NCBI GenBank assembly: GCA_036375695.1
Contig: DASVBU010000005.1
Coordinates: 1 to 19,517, forward strand
Length of the DNA stretch: 19,517 nucleotides
Source of the DNA: ZC4RG35 sp036375695
GTDB taxonomy: Bacteria > Actinomycetota > Acidimicrobiia > Spongiisociales > ZC4RG35
Reading direction: 5' to 3'
Shown piece by piece: positions 1 through 6,671 of the stretch (position 1 is the stretch's first letter; every line of letters starts with the position of its first letter). A model generated the notes under the pieces. It saw nothing but the letters and a program-made list of their open reading frames with translations, was not told the DNA's origin and did no database searches. A program made the position numbers and the translations under genes.

Positions 1-630
1 GATGAGTCGTGGTGGAAGATCTTCGGTGGGTTGGACGGGATGTTGGGGGCGGTGGTCGACAAGGCGTTGACCGAGGCGGTCGACCAGCTTCCTGAAGACC
101 CGGAGGCACCCAAAGACTCAGCATGGCGACGTGCCACCGCATTGGCGTTGATCGCTTCCGGTGATGGGGACACACCAGCCCAGGTGACGGTGTTCGTCGA
201 CGCCGACCAGGCCGCTTCGAGTGGGAGGGCTGGGGTGTATGTGGAGTCAGGCCCCAGGATCGGTCAACGGATGCTGCAAGCCATCCTCTGTGATGCGGTC
301 ACCGAAGTGATCGGGGTCAATGGTGACGGGACCCTGCTCCGGTATGGCCGCCGGTCACGCACCATCCCACCCTCACTACGCAGAGCGATCATCCACCGTG
401 ATGGCAACCGGTGTGCCATCACCGGATGCGGGTCGAGGAACCGGCTCCAGGTGCACCACATCACCCCCTGGAGTCAAGGTGGTCGAACCGATCCCGACAA
501 CCTGATCACCCTGTGTTGGTATCACCACCACATCGCAGTCCACCAACACGGACTCACCCCCACCCAGGACCCCAAAACCAGACGATGGACCCTCACCAGA
601 CGAGACCGATCCCCACCTGCGAGGAAATGA
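1..630 (+). CDS. DUF222/13E12-type HNH endonuclease domain protein, 5' end outside the window
   Basis: The frame is open from the first base of the window, so this is the C-terminal 209 residues of a longer protein. The last third carries a classic HNH (McrA-like) nuclease fold: CAITGC, then the LQVHHITPW core with the HH catalytic/metal pair, then GRTDPDNLITLC and WYHHHIAVHQHG. This arrangement is typical of the actinobacterial DUF222 + HNH family (13E12-repeat proteins), usually about 400-500 aa and present in many genomic copies. The family function is unsettled; a DNA nuclease activity is inferred from the motif. The metal/zinc ligands look intact (two Cys in CAITGC, one in LITLCWYHH), so this does not look like a decayed copy. 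The stop is TGA at 628-630. The next gene, dapD, converges on it across 123 bp. Confidence 0.85.
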   Translation, partial: DESWWKIFGGLDGMLGAVVDKALTEAVDQLPEDPEAPKDSAWRRATALALIASGDGDTPAQVTVFVDADQAASSGRAGVYVESGPRIGQRMLQAILCDAVTEVIGVNGDGTLLRYGRRSRTIPPSLRRAIIHRDGNRCAITGCGSRNRLQVHHITPWSQGGRTDPDNLITLCWYHHHIAVHQHGLTPTQDPKTRRWTLTRRDRSPPARK

Positions 631-753
631 TCCGGGCCCAACCCAGCCAGATCTCAGCCGGATCAGCCCAGTGCGGCTGGCTGGTCGATGTCCATGCTCG
701 CGTTCCCCACCCGTTCAGGGTCTTCGCCTGACGATGGACGCCGCTGGACTGGA
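631..753. other. Convergent intergenic region with inverted repeats
   Basis: This 123-bp gap lies between the HNH gene (+) and dapD (-), whose 3' ends face each other. It contains a perfect 8-bp inverted repeat, CCAGCCAG at 643-650 and CTGGCTGG at 677-684, with a 26-nt loop. A competing 6-bp stem overlaps it: CAGCCG at 655-660 and CGGCTG at 674-679. There is no T-tract, so an intrinsic terminator of the standard kind is not shown. A structured transcript end between converging genes is the simplest reading. I see no coding potential. Confidence 0.35.
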
Positions 754-1656
754 TCAGTTCTTGTGAAGCGCCTCGTTGAGACCGCCCCAGGATCCTTCCC
801 GGGGTAGCGCTTCCACGGCGCCGGTGGTGGAGTTCCGTCGGAACAGCATCCCCGAGATCCCGGACATCTCGCGCGCCTTCGCCGTCTTCCCGTCGGGGAG
901 GGTGATCACCGTCCCCGCGGTCACGTAGAGACCCGCCTCGACCACGCAGTCGTCGCCCAGGGAGATGCCGAGCCCGGAGTTGGCCCCGAGCAGACATCGC
1001 TCGCCGATGCTGATCCGCTCCTGGCCCCCGCCCGACAGAGTCCCCATGATCGAGGCGCCGCCTCCGACGTCGGACCCGTCGCCGACGACCACTCCTGCCG
1101 AGATCCGGCCCTCCACCATCGAGACACCCAGGGTCCCGGCGTTGAAGTTGACGAACCCCTCGTGCATCACCACCGTCCCCTCGCCCAGATAGGCGCCGAG
1201 ACGCACCCGGGCCCCGTCGGCGATCCGGACCCCTGCCGGCACCACGTAGTCGATCATGCGAGGGAACTTGTCCACCGAGTGGACGGTCACGTGCCGCCCC
1301 TCCGCCATGAGGCGGGTCTTGACCTCGGTGAAGGTCTCCGGGTCGCAAGGGCCTTTCGATGTCCACACCACGTTGTTGAGGACGCCGAAGATCCCGTCCA
1401 CGCTGATCTCGTTCGGCTTGTGGACGCGATGCGAGAGCAGGTGAAGCCGCAGATAGGCGTCCTCGGGGGTTGACGGGGGGACAGAGAGGTCGTCGATGAT
1501 GGTGGTGACCACCTTCCTCACCACGCCCCGAGCCGGGTCAGCGCCCTCCAGTTCGGCGACCAGGTCGGCGTCGGTCGAGGTCGGGTCCGGGTACCAGACG
1601 TCGAGGACCTTGTCCCCCGAGAAGGTGGCGATACCCGTGGCTGCAGCGCGGCTCAC
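754..1656 (-). CDS. dapD: 2,3,4,5-tetrahydropyridine-2,6-dicarboxylate N-succinyltransferase (DapD)
   Basis: DapD transfers succinyl from succinyl-CoA to tetrahydrodipicolinate in the succinylase branch of lysine/meso-diaminopimelate synthesis in the cytoplasm. The 300-aa protein follows the Mycobacterium tuberculosis enzyme (317 aa) closely. Shared stretches include AYLRLHLLSHR (68-78), NVVWT (95-99), VDKFPRMIDYVVP (128-140), HEGFVN (165-170) and the left-handed beta-helix core SMVEGRISAG (179-188) into VGGGASIMGTLSGGG. Glu182 aligns with the catalytic Glu199 of the M. tuberculosis protein. I chose the GTG start at 1656 because its N-terminus (MSRAAATGIATFSG) aligns with the family. The frame stays open upstream to an ATG at 1809, but that would overlap the divergent gene at 1730. 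A TACCCT hexamer ends 8 nt before the start. dapE lies 730 bp away on the other strand. Confidence 0.96.
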   Translation of the reverse strand: MSRAAATGIATFSGDKVLDVWYPDPTSTDADLVAELEGADPARGVVRKVVTTIIDDLSVPPSTPEDAYLRLHLLSHRVHKPNEISVDGIFGVLNNVVWTSKGPCDPETFTEVKTRLMAEGRHVTVHSVDKFPRMIDYVVPAGVRIADGARVRLGAYLGEGTVVMHEGFVNFNAGTLGVSMVEGRISAGVVVGDGSDVGGGASIMGTLSGGGQERISIGERCLLGANSGLGISLGDDCVVEAGLYVTAGTVITLPDGKTAKAREMSGISGMLFRRNSTTGAVEALPREGSWGGLNEALHKN

Positions 1657-1729
1657 GCTGCCGGAGGGTAGCCCTCCAGGGTCGATGTCCTCCGCAGGGA
1701 GTGTCACCGACGCCGGTAGGGTTCCGCCC
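1657..1729. promoter_or_regulatory. Divergent dapD / peroxiredoxin-dapE promoter region
   Basis: This 73-bp interval separates two divergent starts. On the minus strand TACCCT (plus-strand AGGGTA, 1665-1670) lies 8 nt before the dapD GTG. On the plus strand TAGGGT (1717-1722) lies 7 nt before the ATG at 1730. Both fit an extended TANNNT -10 element placed for a leaderless transcript. The dapD -10 sits inside a perfect 6-bp inverted repeat, GGAGGG (1663-1668), TAG, CCCTCC (1672-1677). No good -35 match is visible on either strand. Confidence 0.5.
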
Positions 1730-2389
1730 ATGTCGGATCGTGACTTCATGGCCCTGGTCATGTCGGCCGAGAACCGCTGGCTCGACGGCTGGATGAAGGG
1801 GCCGACCATCGAGGGCAGGCCGCTGCGACGCGGCGACGCGGCGCCGGACGTGACCGTCTACCAGTGCGATGGCACCGAGGTCCCGTTGTCGGTCGCCTGG
1901 AGCGACAAGCCCGCCCTGATCCTGCTCTGGCGGCATCTGGGATGCGGTTGCGGTCGGGAGCGCGCCCGACGGCTTGCCGGGGAGATCGAGGACTACGTGC
2001 AGGCCGGCCTCGAGGTGGTGGTGATCGCCCCCGGTGACCCCGAGCGCGTCGACGAATACGCCGAGCGCAACGGCCTCACGGTGCTCACCCTCGCCGATCC
2101 CGACTACAGCGCCCACAAGGGATTCGGTCTCGGGCACTGGGGCGTGGAGCAGGTGCTCTACGACGCCCCGCTCGAGTACTGCGATCTCAGCCAGGAGCAC
2201 GGCAAGGCGATGATCGAAGACCGTCGTTCCAAGGGGTATCACCTCGCCGACGACGAGTGGATGCAGTCCGGCGAATTCGTGGTCGGCCGTGACGGCCAGA
2301 TCCGGGTCGCCTACGTGTACAACTACTGCGAGGACTACCCCGACCCCCGGATCTTCATCACCGCCGGTCGCATCGCCGCGATGACGTGA
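1730..2389 (+). CDS. Peroxiredoxin-like (AhpC/TSA-fold, redoxin) protein with CxC motif
   Basis: This is a 219-aa thioredoxin-fold protein of the peroxiredoxin-like/redoxin type. The N-terminus (PLRRGDAAPDVTVYQCDG, 31-48) is the usual strand ahead of the fold. LILLWRHLGCGCGRERARRL (64-83) is the active-site loop, and VVVIAPGDPERVDEY (97-110) follows the family pattern. The site has Cys72-Gly-Cys74 where relatives commonly show CPxC or TxxC, so a peroxidase reaction is inferred, not shown. The start is the ATG at 1730; an ATG at 1748 is a weaker alternative. TAGGGT lies 7 nt upstream and there is no Shine-Dalgarno. The stop overlaps the dapE GTG (GTGA), so the two are almost certainly co-transcribed. 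A link to DAP synthesis is only positional. Confidence 0.8.
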   Translation: MSDRDFMALVMSAENRWLDGWMKGPTIEGRPLRRGDAAPDVTVYQCDGTEVPLSVAWSDKPALILLWRHLGCGCGRERARRLAGEIEDYVQAGLEVVVIAPGDPERVDEYAERNGLTVLTLADPDYSAHKGFGLGHWGVEQVLYDAPLEYCDLSQEHGKAMIEDRRSKGYHLADDEWMQSGEFVVGRDGQIRVAYVYNYCEDYPDPRIFITAGRIAAMT

Positions 2390-3414
2390 GCGATCTCGTC
2401 GACACTCTCGTCCGGCTGATCGACATCCCGTCGCCGACCGGTCAGGAGCAGCAGATCCAGAAGGCCATCGCCACCCGCTTCGAGGGCAAGGCGCCGGTGC
2501 ATCCCGTCGAGGACTCGCTCGTGATCGGCGATCCGGCACCCGGGAAGGTCCTCCTCGTCGGTCACACCGACACCGTCCCGCTTCAGGGGGAGCCGGGGGC
2601 CCGTGTCGAGGGCGACCGGGTCCACGGCCTGGGTGCCACCGACATGAAGGGTGGAGTGGCCGTGATGATCCACCTCCTCGAGGACCTGGGCACCGATCGC
2701 ATCGTCGGGGTCTTCTATGCCGGGGAAGAGGGACCGATCTCCGGCAACCAGCTGGCCGCGATCCTCGACGCCCATCCCGATCTGGTCAGGGCCGAGGCTG
2801 CAATCGTCATGGAGCCGACGAATCGGGAGGTCCACGCCGGCTGCCAGGGCTCGATCAACGCCCGGGTGTGGTTCGAGGGCGAGGCCGCCCACTCCGCCCG
2901 GCCCTGGCTCGGGGTCAACGCCATCACCCGCGCCGCCGGGTTCCTCGCCGAGATGGGTGGCCGCGAGCCGGAGCTCCACCTCGTCGAGGGGTTGCCCTTC
3001 AAGGAGGTGATCTCGGTGACCACGGCCCAGGGGGGCGTGGCCAAGAACGTGATCCCGTCGCGGTTCGAGCTCAACGTCAACTACCGCTTCTCGCCCGACC
3101 GCACCGTCGACGAGGCCATCGCCCACCTGGCCCAGGTGTGCTCCGGGGCGGACGGATACGAGATCTCCGACGCCTCCCCGGCTGCATATCCGGTCGTCGA
3201 CCACCCGCTCTTCACCGAGCTGATCGCGGCCGCGGGGGCGGAGGTGGCCCACAAGCAGGGTTGGACCGACGTCGCCCAGCTGGCGTCTCGGGGGGTGCCC
3301 GCGATCAACTTCGGGCCGGGGGAGACCAGCCTCGCCCACAAGCCCGGGGAGTCGGTCCGTGTCGGCGACCTCGACTGGGCGTACCGGGCCCTGGCCAACG
3401 TCCTGTCGAGCTAG
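2386..3414 (+). CDS. dapE: Succinyl-diaminopimelate desuccinylase (M20 family, DapE)
   Basis: DapE removes succinate from N-succinyl-LL-2,6-diaminopimelate, two steps after DapD in the DAP/lysine pathway. The 342-aa protein has the M20 dizinc peptidase layout. GHTDTVP gives His60 and Asp62; GATDMKGG gives the bridging Asp86; GEEG gives catalytic Glu114 and Glu115; VMEPTN gives Glu143. The dimerisation (lid) domain begins near residue 150, and LAHKPGES supplies the last metal His318. This is the actinobacterial DapE type. The GTG start overlaps the stop of the peroxiredoxin-like gene by 4 bp. Because dapD is the divergent neighbour of this pair, the succinylase pathway assignment is much firmer than M20 homology alone would allow. 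Confidence 0.92.
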   Translation: MSDLVDTLVRLIDIPSPTGQEQQIQKAIATRFEGKAPVHPVEDSLVIGDPAPGKVLLVGHTDTVPLQGEPGARVEGDRVHGLGATDMKGGVAVMIHLLEDLGTDRIVGVFYAGEEGPISGNQLAAILDAHPDLVRAEAAIVMEPTNREVHAGCQGSINARVWFEGEAAHSARPWLGVNAITRAAGFLAEMGGREPELHLVEGLPFKEVISVTTAQGGVAKNVIPSRFELNVNYRFSPDRTVDEAIAHLAQVCSGADGYEISDASPAAYPVVDHPLFTELIAAAGAEVAHKQGWTDVAQLASRGVPAINFGPGETSLAHKPGESVRVGDLDWAYRALANVLSS

Positions 3415-3466
3415 CGCCCACGTATTTCGGGCTGGGCCTATCCGGCCCCGGCAATACAATCGCCCC
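3415..3466 (+). promoter_or_regulatory. gatCAB promoter with near-consensus -10 for a leaderless transcript
   Basis: TACAAT at 3455-3460 differs from TATAAT at one position and ends 6 nt before the gatC GTG at 3467, the spacing expected if transcription starts at the start codon. Upstream is a small perfect hairpin, GGGCC (3434-3438), TATCC, GGCCC (3444-3448), between the dapE stop and the -10. It may end the dapE transcript or act as an operator. No convincing -35 at 16-18 nt spacing is visible. Confidence 0.5.
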
Positions 3467-3754
3467 GTGCCCGTCGACATCGATATCGCTCATGTGGCGC
3501 GCCTGGCGCGCATCGAGCTGACCCCCGAGGAGCTCGAGACCTACCGGAGCCAGCTCGGGCTCATCCTCGATCACGCCGCCAGGGTTCAGGCGCTGGAAGG
3601 TGAGCCATCGGTGGAGTCGAGCCACGGCCTCGGCCTGGAGAGCGTGTACCGCGACGACGAGGTGGTCCCGTCCCTCGACCGTGACGAGGTGCTGGCCGCG
3701 GCGCCGGACAGCCGTGACGGGTTCTTCGTCGTCCCGCCGGCGCTGGAGCAGTGA
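3467..3754 (+). CDS. gatC: Asp-tRNA(Asn)/Glu-tRNA(Gln) amidotransferase subunit C (GatC)
   Basis: GatC is the small scaffold subunit that holds GatA and GatB together in the cytoplasmic tRNA-dependent amidotransferase. The 95-aa product has the family N-terminus IAHVARLARIELTPEELETY, then a helix with QLGLILDHAARVQ, and ends with the usual GFFVVP motif. The length is normal. I used the GTG at 3467 because it starts just before the conserved helix and follows TACAAT by 6 nt. The open frame reaches back into dapE, but that part has no family similarity. The stop overlaps the gatA GTG by 4 bp. Confidence 0.94.
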   Translation: MPVDIDIAHVARLARIELTPEELETYRSQLGLILDHAARVQALEGEPSVESSHGLGLESVYRDDEVVPSLDRDEVLAAAPDSRDGFFVVPPALEQ

Positions 3755-5217
3755 GCGTGCCCGACACCATCGCCGGCGCCGCCAGGGCGCTCCGGGAGGG
3801 AGAGGTCACGGCCGTTGATCTCCTCGAGGCGGTCCTCACCACCGCCCACCGCACCGAGGCCCAGCTCCACGCCTACCTCAACATCGACCGGGACGGGGCC
3901 CGCGAGGCCGCGGTGGCCGCCGACGCCGAGCTGGCGGCGGGCCAGGACCGGGGACCGCTCCATGGGATCCCGATCGCCCTCAAGGACAACATGTGCACCC
4001 GCGGCCTGGAGACCACCGCCGCGTCCCAGATCCTGGCCGGGTACGTCCCGCCCTACGACGCCACGGTGGTGACACGCCTCAGAGAGGCGGGCGCCGTGAT
4101 CGTGGGCAAGACCAACCTCGACGAGTTCGCCATGGGCTCGTCCACCGAGAACTCAGCCTATGGGCCCAGCTTCAACCCCTGGGACATCACCCGTGTCCCG
4201 GGCGGATCGTCCGGTGGCTCGGCCGCGGCGGTGGCGGTCGGGTCCGCCCTGGGCGCCCTGGGATCGGACACCGGTGGCTCGATCAGACAACCCGCCTCCC
4301 TCACCGGGACGGTGGGGGTGAAGCCGACCTACGGGACCGTGAGCCGGTACGGGCTGATCGCGTTCGCCTCGTCGCTCGACCAGATCGGCCCGATCACCCG
4401 AACCGTCGAGGACGCCGCTCTGCTTCTCGAGGCGATCTGGGGGCACGACCCCAGGGACGCCACCTCCTATGACGGCCCCTACCCGAACCCGAGTGCGTCG
4501 CTCGATGCCGGGGTCGAAGACCTTCGCATCGGTGTGGTCAAGGAGTTCGCCGGCGAGGGCTATGAGCCGGAAGTCGAGGCGGCCGTCCACGAAATGGTGC
4601 AGAGGCTGGAGAAGGAGGGCGCCCGAGTCGTCGAGGTGTCACTGCCGTCATTCGAGATCGCCCTCTCCGCCTATTACCTGATCGCCCCGGCGGAGGCGTC
4701 GTCCAATCTGGCCCGATTCGACGGTGTCCGATACGGGCTGCGGGTCGAGGGCGAGACGACCGAGGAGATGATGTCTCGCACCCGGGGCCAGGGCTTCGGT
4801 CCCGAGGTGACCCGTCGTGTCCTGCTCGGCACCTACGCCCTCTCCGCGGGCTACTACGACGCCTTCTACGGACAGGCGCAGAGGGTCCGCGCCGCCATCC
4901 GCGCCGACACCGCCCGGGTCTACGGCGAGGTCGACGTCCTGGTCTCGCCGACCAGCCCCACGGTGGCCTTCGCCGCCGGCGCCAGGGTGGACGACCCGCT
5001 GGCGATGTACCTGTCGGACATCTGCACCATCCCGTCGAACCTGTCGGGCGACCCGGCGATGTCGGTCCCCATCGGCCTCGACGCCCGGGGCCTGCCCATC
5101 GGCTTCCAGGTGATGGCGCCATCCCTCGGCGAGGAGACCATGTTCCGGGTCGCCGCCGAGGTGGAGCGTCTCGCCGGGTTCGAAGCCCGGCCCGAGATCC
5201 CACTGGTGGCCGAATGA
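3751..5217 (+). CDS. gatA: Asp-tRNA(Asn)/Glu-tRNA(Gln) amidotransferase subunit A (GatA)
   Basis: GatA is the amidase-signature subunit that frees ammonia from glutamine for amidation of Glu-tRNA(Gln) or Asp-tRNA(Asn). The 488-aa sequence contains the Lys-cisSer-Ser triad: Lys78 in PIALKDN, Ser153 in the PGGSSGGSAAA loop, and Ser177 in GSDTGGSIRQPAS. GVKPTYGTVSRYGLIAFASSLDQIGP follows as in all GatA proteins. The C-terminal part, with IPSNLSGDPAMSVPIG and LPIGFQVM, is complete. The GTG start at 3751 overlaps the gatC stop (GTGA). An in-frame GTG at 3757 has a GGAG 8 nt upstream and may be the real start. The gene continues into gatB with another 4-bp overlap. Confidence 0.97.
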   Translation: MSVPDTIAGAARALREGEVTAVDLLEAVLTTAHRTEAQLHAYLNIDRDGAREAAVAADAELAAGQDRGPLHGIPIALKDNMCTRGLETTAASQILAGYVPPYDATVVTRLREAGAVIVGKTNLDEFAMGSSTENSAYGPSFNPWDITRVPGGSSGGSAAAVAVGSALGALGSDTGGSIRQPASLTGTVGVKPTYGTVSRYGLIAFASSLDQIGPITRTVEDAALLLEAIWGHDPRDATSYDGPYPNPSASLDAGVEDLRIGVVKEFAGEGYEPEVEAAVHEMVQRLEKEGARVVEVSLPSFEIALSAYYLIAPAEASSNLARFDGVRYGLRVEGETTEEMMSRTRGQGFGPEVTRRVLLGTYALSAGYYDAFYGQAQRVRAAIRADTARVYGEVDVLVSPTSPTVAFAAGARVDDPLAMYLSDICTIPSNLSGDPAMSVPIGLDARGLPIGFQVMAPSLGEETMFRVAAEVERLAGFEARPEIPLVAE

Positions 5218-6662
5218 CCTGGGAGGCGGTCATCGGCATCGAGACCCACGTCGAGCTGGCGACGCGCTCCAAGATGTTCTGCGGCTGTGCCGTCGACTTC
5301 GGGGCGGAGCCCAACACCAACGTCTGTCCGGTCTGCCTCGGTCTGCCGGGCGCCCTCCCGGTTCCGAACCGGAAGGCGATCGAGGGCATCGTGGCCATTG
5401 GTCTCGCCCTCAACTGCGAGATCGTGGAGCGGTCGGTGTTCCACCGCAAGAACTACTTCTACGCCGACCTGCCCAAGAACTATCAGATCAGCCAGTACGA
5501 CGTCCCCGTGTGTCGGGACGGCTACCTGGAGGTCGACGTCGACGGCGCCACCAGGCGGGTGGGCATCGAGCGGGCCCACATGGAGGAGGACACGGGCAAG
5601 TCGACCCACGTCGGCGAGGGCGGTCGGATCCACGCCGCCGCCTCCACATTGCTCGACTTCAACCGTTCGGGCGTGCCCCTGGTCGAGGTGGTCTCCCGGC
5701 CCGACATCCGCAGCGCCGCCGAGGCCCGGGCCTATGCCCAGGAGCTGCGGGCGATCGTGGCCGAGCTGGGGGTCTCCGACGCCCGGCTCGAAGAGGGGTC
5801 GATCAGGTTCGACGCCAACGTCTCCATTCGGCAGGAAGGCTCCGACGAGTACGGGACCAAGGTGGAGATCAAGAACATGAACTCCTTCCGCTCGCTGGAG
5901 CGGGCCATCGACTTCGAGATCGAGCGGCAGATCGCCGCCGCCGAGTCGGGGGAGGAGATCGTCCAGGAGACCCGGCACTGGGACGAGGAGGCCGGCAGGA
6001 CCCACTCGATGCGGACCAAGGAAGGCTCCTCCGATTACCGCTACTTCGCCGACCCCGATCTCGTGCCGCTCGTTGTCACGCGGGAATGGGTGGAGGAGAT
6101 CCGGGTGACGCTGCCCGAGCTGCCGGAGGCGAGGAGACGGCGATACCAGGGGCTGGGCCTCGACGCCAGGGCCGCGGCCATCCTCTCGTCCTCGGCGCCC
6201 GTGATCCGCAACCTCTTCGACGGCGCCGTCGAAGCCGGGGCTGCGGCGGTGCCGGCCTTCAACTGGCTCACCGGCGAGGTCACGGCCTGGATGCGGAGGA
6301 CTGAAGATGAGCCGGTCCACCTGACCGGGGCGAGGCTGGCGGCCCTCATCGGTCTGGTCGACGGCGGAGTCGTCTCCGCGACGGCGGCCAAGGAGGTCCT
6401 CGAAGGTGTCCTCGCCGGTGAGGGTGAGCCACAGGACGTCGCCGAGGCGCGGGACCTGGTCCAGGTCTCCGACCGTGGTGAGCTCGCCGGTGTGGTGTCC
6501 AGGGTGCTCGAAGCCAACCCCGACGCCGTGGAGCGCTATCGATCCGGCGAGGAGCGGGTGATCGGCTTCCTCGTCGGCCAGGTGATGCGGGAGACCGGTG
6601 GCAAGGCCGATCCACGACTCGTCAACGAGTTGATCAGGGAGGGCATCGCCTCCAACGGTTAA
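5214..6662 (+). CDS. gatB: Asp-tRNA(Asn)/Glu-tRNA(Gln) amidotransferase subunit B (GatB)
   Basis: GatB binds the mischarged tRNA, activates the Glu/Asp side chain with ATP and receives ammonia channelled from GatA. The 482-aa protein opens with VIGIETHVEL. The cradle domain has the four zinc cysteines, Cys23-x-Cys25 and Cys38-x-x-Cys41. DLPKNYQISQYD (85-96), HMEEDTGK (122-129) and LLDFNRSGVPLVEVV (146-160) are signature stretches. The C-terminal helical/YqeY-like tail is full length and ends in GGKADPRLVNELIREG. The ATG at 5214 overlaps the gatA stop (ATGA). A complete gatCAB set implies that at least one of GlnRS or AsnRS is absent from this genome; this is inference. Confidence 0.97.
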   Translation: MTWEAVIGIETHVELATRSKMFCGCAVDFGAEPNTNVCPVCLGLPGALPVPNRKAIEGIVAIGLALNCEIVERSVFHRKNYFYADLPKNYQISQYDVPVCRDGYLEVDVDGATRRVGIERAHMEEDTGKSTHVGEGGRIHAAASTLLDFNRSGVPLVEVVSRPDIRSAAEARAYAQELRAIVAELGVSDARLEEGSIRFDANVSIRQEGSDEYGTKVEIKNMNSFRSLERAIDFEIERQIAAAESGEEIVQETRHWDEEAGRTHSMRTKEGSSDYRYFADPDLVPLVVTREWVEEIRVTLPELPEARRRRYQGLGLDARAAAILSSSAPVIRNLFDGAVEAGAAAVPAFNWLTGEVTAWMRRTEDEPVHLTGARLAALIGLVDGGVVSATAAKEVLEGVLAGEGEPQDVAEARDLVQVSDRGELAGVVSRVLEANPDAVERYRSGEERVIGFLVGQVMRETGGKADPRLVNELIREGIASNG

Positions 6663-6665
6663 TTT
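6660..6665 (+). promoter_or_regulatory. Candidate -10 (TAATTT) for pyruvate kinase
   Basis: TAATTT includes the gatB stop codon (TAA, 6660-6662) and ends 6 nt before the pyk GTG at 6672. The spacing matches the other probable leaderless starts here. It would let pyk be transcribed on its own as well as by read-through from gatCAB. It is one of the few AT-rich hexamers in the area. No -35 is clear. Confidence 0.35.
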
Positions 6666-6671
6666 GGCGTC

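Noticed and set aside
1..630. HNH gene as part of a mobile intron or intein
   Set aside because: The flanks show no intron or intein splice motifs, and the sequence fits the ordinary DUF222/13E12 family C-terminus.
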